DNA of 64,000 bases from an uncultured Planctomycetaceae bacterium (GTDB taxonomy: Bacteria; Planctomycetota; Planctomycetia; Planctomycetales; Planctomycetaceae). Shown piece by piece: positions 57,653 through 64,000 of the stretch (positions are counted from its first letter, which is position 1; the number at the start of each line of letters is the position of its first letter). The stretch is taken from positions 48,768 through 112,767 of the forward strand of contig CAITYU010000422.1 in assembly GCA_903896675.1 (NCBI GenBank). The letters run 5' to 3'. The notes below the pieces were generated by a model. It made no database searches, had not been told where the DNA came from, and saw only the letters and a program-made list of their open reading frames with translations. The translations under genes were made by a program, and so were the position numbers.

Positions 57653-60600
57653 GCTGCACCCCCTTCGTCGCTGCCTGCAACAGGCTTGCTCAGGGAATTC
57701 TCTGAGTTCCCAGCCACGCTGTCGCCAGCCACAGCCGTCGTATCTGCCGGCGGAATCGAAAGTTCAACTGTCACGGCCGCAGCAGCCAGACCGGCTGCCA
57801 CAGGACGTCGCCCCAGCAACAGCCCCAGCAGCCACAACGTCGCCACCAGACCAACTCCCGGGACCGCCAGCAGCACTGCATCAGAGACTCCGGAATCACG
57901 TCGCAGCGACAGCACCACTGCGGCAAATGCTGCCAGCAGTACCATCGAAATCCGATTCTCCCAACTGGTTCGTCGCAGCAGCAGTCCGACCACCGCCAGA
58001 GTTCCGCTGATCAGACCCAGCAGGAACCAGCGTTTCCACCATAACAGCTCCACCACCAGCTCAGATCCCGTCGAGCGGAAGACTGTGACGCTGCCCTGCG
58101 TGGCAAATTCGCTGCCCGCAGAATCACCAATCCAGTCATTCAGGGCCGCAGCGGCTGCCGTATCCGACGGATTTTTCAGCAGGTCGCTGAACGACGCACT
58201 GGCAGTGCGATCGCGAGTCCACAGGGCGGGTGCCCCGAGGAATGAAATGTCATCCGGAGCCCACACGGCCAGTCGCACCTGCTGCACCACAGTCGCACCA
58301 CCACCGTCACCAACCTGCGGCAGTCGCAGCAGTTGTCGAGAACCCTGGCCGTCGTACGGTAATTTGGTGTTGTCGGCTGCAATCGGACAGCGATACTGCA
58401 GAGTCAGCAGAAAGGACTCGTCCGATGTCCCGGACCGACTGACATTCACATAATACGCTGTCATGTTCTCGGCTGTCGTCACATCGGTGGCCTTTTCGAC
58501 GGTGGTCCGCTGACCATTCAGCAGCGGCGCCTGCAACTCGCTGCCCGCCGGCAGATCAATCCGCAGCCGCTGTCGCTCACTGGTCGTGATCCGCAGCCGC
58601 ACCCGCCACGCGGCCAGTTGCTGTGTCTCAGTCACAACTTCCACCGCACCCCGCGAAACCACTGTCGCTGCCACTTCGTGCAACTGATGTTTGCGAATCT
58701 TCACCACGGCGGATGCCGGTTGAGCAAAATATCGATAGGCCAGATAACCGTCCGCGTCCAGCTTCTCCAGTTCGCGTACGTCAATCGGCTCCGTTGTGTC
58801 GCCCTGACTGTCGGCAGTGATCGAAAGTGACTCGTGTCGCAGCAGTCGCATTTCCCCGCGAGCCTGCGTCAGAATCACCCTGCGACGCCCTGCCTGATCG
58901 TCGGCAAACGGAGGCAGAATTCGGGCCGGCTCGATCGTAATTGTCTGCTCACTGGCAGCCCCCCCGTTCGCCTCAGCGGCATTACCTCCAACGGGAGCTG
59001 CCTGTGCCGGAGCTGCCGGAGCCGCTGCAGGCTGAACCGGAGCCGCCGGAATTGGCAGGTCCCAGTCGATGCCGATCTGCACCTCACCAGTGGCTTCTTC
59101 CTGCAATACCAGCGTCCATGTCACCCAGCCATTTTCCGCTGCTGTCGCCCGATCCCGCTGGCGGATCACATGACCGCCACTGAGCGCCTGAAAGCGTACG
59201 TCCGCAGCAATCGTCTCGGGAACTGCAATCCGCAGTGTATCAATCCCCGCATTCCGGATATCAAACGTTGCCACGGCAGACTGCCGTACAATCTCCGGTT
59301 CCACTCGCACCGTCGTCGCCACAAACCCGGCCACCTGTGATGGTCGCGGAGCCGTTCGCACAGACAGCGCCAGCGGCCGACGAGTGAAACTCCAGACACC
59401 GATCGAACGCATCCGCGCCTGCGGCTCCACCACAGCATCGCGAGCCGGAAACAGGCCCGTCGTCTTCTCATCCACAGTCAGCACGTCCAGAAACTCAGGA
59501 GCATCAATCGTCAGAGTTCCGGTTTCGCGTTCCACACCTTCAGGCGCTGGAATCGGCAAAGCCAGTTCCGCATTTTCTGTACCCGCAGCAAACGGCAGGT
59601 GACCCTGAACTGTCACCTCGATGGAACCCATTCGTTTCTGGGTCAGTGATAACACAATTCGCCCTGTGCCACGATCCAGACTGTACTCGGACATGCCATC
59701 GGCCGACACGCTGTCCACCAGCAGTCCTTCCGGAATCTGCAACGCCAGTTGAAAGATACCTGCACGCTCGATTTCATAACGAATCACCGACCTCACTCGC
59801 AGCTCGCTGTCGCGAAAGGTGTAATTCAGCGTGTGCACCGCGATGAGACGCGGCTCCACCGGGCGAATCTGCACCGTCAGTCGACCCCGCGAACCACTGT
59901 ACTCCCACGAGTTTGCTCCACCCTCCTGTGTTCCTCCCGCACCTTCCGCTGCCGTCTGACGCAGACCGGACTGGGCTGTCACGATCGCGGTCAGGGCCGG
60001 ATCGGTCGTCAAAGTCAGTACGCCGGATTCACGCACCACACCCTCCGCATGCACCCCCTGCAGACTGCCGTCGTCCAGTCGACCGATCAGCGTCGCCTGA
60101 TCACCCTCGATCGTTCGTTCCGTCTGCACTTCGACCTGAAAACGTTCTGTCGCCGGAGCCAGCAGCTCGACACGGATCAACTGCTGCGACGGGTTCGTCT
60201 GATCGACCGTCCATGCCCGAATACGACCGGCTGCTGCCGTGACATCGATGATTCGCGCATCCCGCGGGGCAGCAATCGTCAGCTCACGCAGCTCACCACG
60301 CAGGATTTCATAGTTGAGCTGAGTGCGGACCTGCAGCAGGCCAGGTTCGATCCGCGCCTGAGTCTGTGCTGTGGCACTGGCCAGCAGATCCATCACCGGT
60401 TTGGAACCGGCTCGAGGTGACCAGCGCACATCGAAACCGGTCACAGCACCCACACTGGCCTTCACCACAGTCCGCCCCGCAACCGGTTCCGCCGGCAGCA
60501 GTACCTGCAGCGGAGCAATCGTGACGGACTGGTCAGGTTCCGGAATGGACACGGTCAATTCTGCAATTCCCGTAGGCGGGCACTGCAATGAGAACGCACG

Positions 60601-60978
60601 GTTTTCCGGAGATGTCTGGACGGCAGCCAGCAGTTCCAGCTTCACTGTCTTTTTTCCCGCACCCTGCAGCAGCAGCGAGTACTGACCTTCGGCCACACCC
60701 TTCAGCAGGACCGAACCGTCAGCCGGCTCCACCCGACCGATCGCAGCTGCTCCGAATGCCACCGGCAGAGCCGCCCAGCCTTCCTGCTTCAGAACGGTCA
60801 CCTGCAGCTCCGCCGTGATGCGAACAATGTCCTTTTCCACCACTGCCGACCAGTTCGATGAAGTGATAACCGCGTCTTCGTTGGCTGTGGTCTGAGGCAC
60901 TGACTGCATGGCCTGCTTCAGCAGTTGCAGGTATTCGGAATATGGGAGCACAACAGAAGCGTCCGGGTTGTTGAACAC
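57649..60978 (-). CDS. Large extracytoplasmic/membrane protein (1109 aa in ORF track), paralogous N-terminal module to the 2719-aa neighbour
   Basis: ORF frame extends upstream of 60978 as PSASQPVPADPPAQPPGTLERLIYVPFRELQKVFNNPDASVVLPYSEYL; C-terminal TM segments; a signal peptide lies in a different frame starting at 61178. Confidence 0.8.
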   Translation of the reverse strand: MFNNPDASVVLPYSEYLQLLKQAMQSVPQTTANEDAVITSSNWSAVVEKDIVRITAELQVTVLKQEGWAALPVAFGAAAIGRVEPADGSVLLKGVAEGQYSLLLQGAGKKTVKLELLAAVQTSPENRAFSLQCPPTGIAELTVSIPEPDQSVTIAPLQVLLPAEPVAGRTVVKASVGAVTGFDVRWSPRAGSKPVMDLLASATAQTQARIEPGLLQVRTQLNYEILRGELRELTIAAPRDARIIDVTAAAGRIRAWTVDQTNPSQQLIRVELLAPATERFQVEVQTERTIEGDQATLIGRLDDGSLQGVHAEGVVRESGVLTLTTDPALTAIVTAQSGLRQTAAEGAGGTQEGGANSWEYSGSRGRLTVQIRPVEPRLIAVHTLNYTFRDSELRVRSVIRYEIERAGIFQLALQIPEGLLVDSVSADGMSEYSLDRGTGRIVLSLTQKRMGSIEVTVQGHLPFAAGTENAELALPIPAPEGVERETGTLTIDAPEFLDVLTVDEKTTGLFPARDAVVEPQARMRSIGVWSFTRRPLALSVRTAPRPSQVAGFVATTVRVEPEIVRQSAVATFDIRNAGIDTLRIAVPETIAADVRFQALSGGHVIRQRDRATAAENGWVTWTLVLQEEATGEVQIGIDWDLPIPAAPVQPAAAPAAPAQAAPVGGNAAEANGGAASEQTITIEPARILPPFADDQAGRRRVILTQARGEMRLLRHESLSITADSQGDTTEPIDVRELEKLDADGYLAYRYFAQPASAVVKIRKHQLHEVAATVVSRGAVEVVTETQQLAAWRVRLRITTSERQRLRIDLPAGSELQAPLLNGQRTTVEKATDVTTAENMTAYYVNVSRSGTSDESFLLTLQYRCPIAADNTKLPYDGQGSRQLLRLPQVGDGGGATVVQQVRLAVWAPDDISFLGAPALWTRDRTASASFSDLLKNPSDTAAAAALNDWIGDSAGSEFATQGSVTVFRSTGSELVVELLWWKRWFLLGLISGTLAVVGLLLRRTSWENRISMVLLAAFAAVVLSLRRDSGVSDAVLLAVPGVGLVATLWLLGLLLGRRPVAAGLAAAAVTVELSIPPADTTAVAGDSVAGNSENSLSKPVAGSDEGGAA

Positions 60979-61650
60979 TTTCTGCAGTTCACGGAACGGA
61001 ACATAGATCAGACGCTCCAGAGTCCCGGGGGGCTGAGCCGGTGGATCGGCAGGAACCGGCTGGGAGGCCGAGGGGTGTTCGCAGGAGTTTCATTCGGGGT
61101 CTGAGCAGCAGCGCAGGCGGAACTGAAGGCCAGCAGAATGGGTATCAGGGTGCGGAACAATGCACAGTAGGATCTCATGGGTCAACCTGTGACTGCCGGA
61201 AGGAAGTGTGAGTCAGAATGTTCAGAACAGGCCGGTACTGGATATTTCGCACGAGTGTCACCGCGAGCGCACTGCGGGCGCAGTTTCCCCGTGCAGGAAG
61301 TCTAGGTCAAAAAACCGCGTTCGGCGCGTACCGCTTCCCTTCAGACTTGTCGCCGTACATGATTTGTTCCGGGAAAATGGCAAAACATCGGCGTTTTTCC
61401 AGGAAACGGACTGAGAAAAATTCGGCCGAATGTCTCGTCCCTGGCGGTGGCAAACGCAAAACCCGCCAATCAGAAGCAGCACGAGTCAGCGAATCCCCCG
61501 GAAAATCAGCCACATTTCCTGCGAGTCAAGCTCCCACGCTCTGAGGTTCTCGCCATTCTGCTGCGACGACTGTGGCTGGCAAACCGCTGGGCACACTGCT
61601 AAATCTGCACACTACGCCTGCCCACAAAGCAAACCCCGGAAAGACGTCAG

Positions 61651-62106
61651 ATGAAATACACGGTCAGTATCCTCATCGATCTGCCACGCGACAGGATGGT
61701 TGAGCTGTTCGACAATCCCGCCAATCTGCCGTGCTGGCAGCGCGGATTGCAGAGTATGCAACTGATCAGCGGAACGGCCGGGCAGCCCGGAGCTCGCAGT
61801 CGGCTGGTTTTCCAGATGGGCAAACGGCGCATCGAAATGATCGAGACGATTACCAAACGCAATCTGCCCGAGGAATTTGACGGCACTTATGAAGCCACCG
61901 GCGTCTTCAATGTCGTCCACAATCGCTTCAGCTCGGTCTCCGCCTCGCAGACACGCTGGGAAAGCCACGTGGAATTTCGCTTCTCCGGGCTGTTCATGAG
62001 GTTCATCGGACTGGTGATGAAAAGTGCCTTCCCCAGACAAAGCCTGCAGTACATGCAGGACTTCAAGGCGTTCGCAGAGCAGGGTGTGGACGTACGCCGT
62101 CTCTGA
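61651..62106 (+). CDS. SRPBCC-family protein
   Basis: MKYTVSILIDLPRDRMVELFDNPANLPCWQRGLQSMQLISGTAGQPGARSRLVFQMGKRRIEMIETI. Confidence 0.8.
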   Translation: MKYTVSILIDLPRDRMVELFDNPANLPCWQRGLQSMQLISGTAGQPGARSRLVFQMGKRRIEMIETITKRNLPEEFDGTYEATGVFNVVHNRFSSVSASQTRWESHVEFRFSGLFMRFIGLVMKSAFPRQSLQYMQDFKAFAEQGVDVRRL

Positions 62107-62130
62107 GTCCCCGCGATTGCCTTCCACCGG

Positions 62131-62943
62131 CTACACCGTGCAGATACTGCGACGGTGAAAGACCAGCAGAGCAATCGTCCACGTGATCACAGCCAGTCTC
62201 AGCAGGTTGAGCACGTCAGACCACGGAAACTGACCACTTTGAATCACAATCGCCGGCCGGTAATACTCCATGATCGACAGCCACGAAATTGATTTGGCCC
62301 ACTCCTGAAACTGCGCCAGGAAGTTCAGCAGGAACGACAGCAGCAGGACGGCAAATACAATTCCCACCGCCCTGCCCCGCCGATCACTGCAGGCCGACAG
62401 CAGAAATGCCATCCCACCCACGGCCAGATAGACCGCCGCCAGATTGCCCAGCACAAGCAGGGCACTGCGCAATGGCAGCCGCATCTCGGGATGCACGAAC
62501 GCCGAAGCGATCAGGTGACCCGCACAACCACAGCCGAGGATCACCGCACCGCTGACCAGCCAGCCAATCGATTCCGCCAGAAAAATCTGCAGGCGAGTCA
62601 CCGGCTGGCACAGCAGAAAGTCGGCCGTGCCCCGATCAATCTCGCCCGCCGGCATACGCGAACAGTACATCAGCTCATGAGCCCACAGCAGAGTCAGCAG
62701 AGTGGGGTGAGTCCACAGGAAGGCCTGGGACAGCTGGGAAGAAATCTGATTGCCCGGGTCGACTCCCAGCAGCGCTGTGATCAGCGGTTTCACCATGGGC
62801 ATGTTGTCAAACACCTCGTGGATGTTCCCCAGCACCTTCGGCAGCAGTGCCGTCAGCAGTCCCATAATCACAAACAGCCCGAGACAGAACCACAGCACCG
62901 GCCACAGGACCTCCGCCACAATCTTTGACAGCAATCCCCTCAT
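62131..62943 (-). CDS. ABC transporter permease (ABC-2 type)
   Basis: Multiple TM segments; EIDRGTADFLLCQPVTRLQIFLAESIGWL; coupled to the ATPase by ATGA overlap. Confidence 0.85.
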   Translation of the reverse strand: MRGLLSKIVAEVLWPVLWFCLGLFVIMGLLTALLPKVLGNIHEVFDNMPMVKPLITALLGVDPGNQISSQLSQAFLWTHPTLLTLLWAHELMYCSRMPAGEIDRGTADFLLCQPVTRLQIFLAESIGWLVSGAVILGCGCAGHLIASAFVHPEMRLPLRSALLVLGNLAAVYLAVGGMAFLLSACSDRRGRAVGIVFAVLLLSFLLNFLAQFQEWAKSISWLSIMEYYRPAIVIQSGQFPWSDVLNLLRLAVITWTIALLVFHRRSICTV

Positions 62944-63914
62944 GTCACTGCTCCTGACCGGGGCTCATCGTCGCCCGCATAACAACTGCGAAACAGGATG
63001 TCGAGAGACGGGGCTCCGATCGACACGTCCGCAAACCTCTGACCTGCGGCCCAGCTCAGAAACTCACCGCTGCTGCCCCTCAACTCCAGCAGACATGTCT
63101 GCGACAACTGCCCGGGAGGAAGACTGAGCAGATCCTGCTGGGTCGCCTGCTGGCCGGTCGTATGCTGTGGTTGCCACAGCACACGCACGCTTGCCGGCCA
63201 GTCGGCAGGAGCCATCTGACCGGGTGACAACTGAATCTGAATGCGTCGTGGAGCCTTCGCCTTCAGCGAAATCAGCGAATCATATTCCACAATCCGTCCG
63301 GCACGGATCATCGCGATTCGATCACACAGTGACTCAACCTCACTCAGCGTATGACTGGAAAATAAGATCGTGCGACCCTCCGCAGCCAGTTCTCGCAGGC
63401 AGACCATCAGCGTGTCCTGCATCAGTGGATCCAGTCCGCTGGTGGGTTCATCCAGAATCAGCAGCCGCGGGCGAATGGCCAGTGCCAGCACCAGCGCTAC
63501 CTTCTGGCGATTACCCCGCGACATCTGCCGCACCTGCAGGTCAGGCTCCAGCCGAAATCGGGCTGCCAGCTGCCGGCCCTCTGACTGCAGCGATCGACCG
63601 TGAAGCTGAGACAGGATCTTCAATCCGCGATTCAGCGTCAGCCACGGATACAGTCGAACATCACCGGCAACATATCCTGTGTCCCGGCGAATCACCGAAC
63701 CCTTTTCCCAGCAGTCCAGCCCGAAGATGTGAGCATGTCCGGCAGAAGCTCTCAGCAGCCCCATCAGAATGCGAATGGTCGTTGATTTCCCGGCACCGTT
63801 TGGTCCCAGAAATCCGAAAATCTCGCCCGATTCAATCTGCAGTGAAACATCCTGAATCCCGCGGCGGGACCCATAGGACATCGTCAGACCGCTGGTCTCC
63901 AGCATCGACATCAA
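62940..63914 (-). CDS. ABC transporter ATP-binding protein
   Basis: Walker A GPNGAGKST; QMSRGNRQKVALVLAL signature; LLILDEPTSGLDP Walker B. Confidence 0.95.
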   Translation of the reverse strand: MMSMLETSGLTMSYGSRRGIQDVSLQIESGEIFGFLGPNGAGKSTTIRILMGLLRASAGHAHIFGLDCWEKGSVIRRDTGYVAGDVRLYPWLTLNRGLKILSQLHGRSLQSEGRQLAARFRLEPDLQVRQMSRGNRQKVALVLALAIRPRLLILDEPTSGLDPLMQDTLMVCLRELAAEGRTILFSSHTLSEVESLCDRIAMIRAGRIVEYDSLISLKAKAPRRIQIQLSPGQMAPADWPASVRVLWQPQHTTGQQATQQDLLSLPPGQLSQTCLLELRGSSGEFLSWAAGQRFADVSIGAPSLDILFRSCYAGDDEPRSGAVT

Positions 63915-64000
63915 ATCAATCCGATTTTCTGGTTGCAGAATTCTGTGTTCAGGTGGTTTCGGAGGATCATAGACCGTCGGGGCGTGTCGGACCAGGTATC

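Noticed and set aside
1-64000. CRISPR arrays, tRNA or rRNA genes
   Set aside because: No regularly spaced direct repeats, cloverleaf-like gene or rRNA signature was noticed by eye; tRNAscan-SE, barrnap and a CRISPR finder would be decisive.

Overview
The window is a GC-rich bacterial chromosome segment. Gene content points to Planctomycetes: a PSD1/DUF1549-type cytochrome c protein, sulfatase, a cytochrome c + copper monooxygenase-like protein, and giant lineage-type membrane proteins. Most is core metabolism: murC-murB-ddl plus a lipid A-type acyltransferase, recG, gltB, argF, thyX, cysK, lutB/lutA, algH, fabH, tgt and an ABC transporter. Four parts stand out. (1) An 11.7 kb minus-strand operon (about 49493-61178) of giant extracytoplasmic/membrane proteins looks like three tandem paralogous copies, the last two fused in frame with a relic internal signal peptide. 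(2) A divergently arranged type III PKS locus (21782-29864) carries FAD oxidoreductase, two SAM methyltransferases, NnrU/ICMT-like membrane protein, YceI and an MMPL/RND exporter, suggesting a methylated, exported polyketide lipid or quinone. (3) A decayed accessory island (47118-49130) holds interrupted GxxExxY, four-helix-bundle and RhuM genes and an ISL3-like transposase remnant. (4) An intergenic element at 40768-40952 has two interleaved inverted repeats (order A-B-A'-B'). No tRNA, rRNA or CRISPR array was recognised. All product calls come from reading the sequence by eye; no database search was run.
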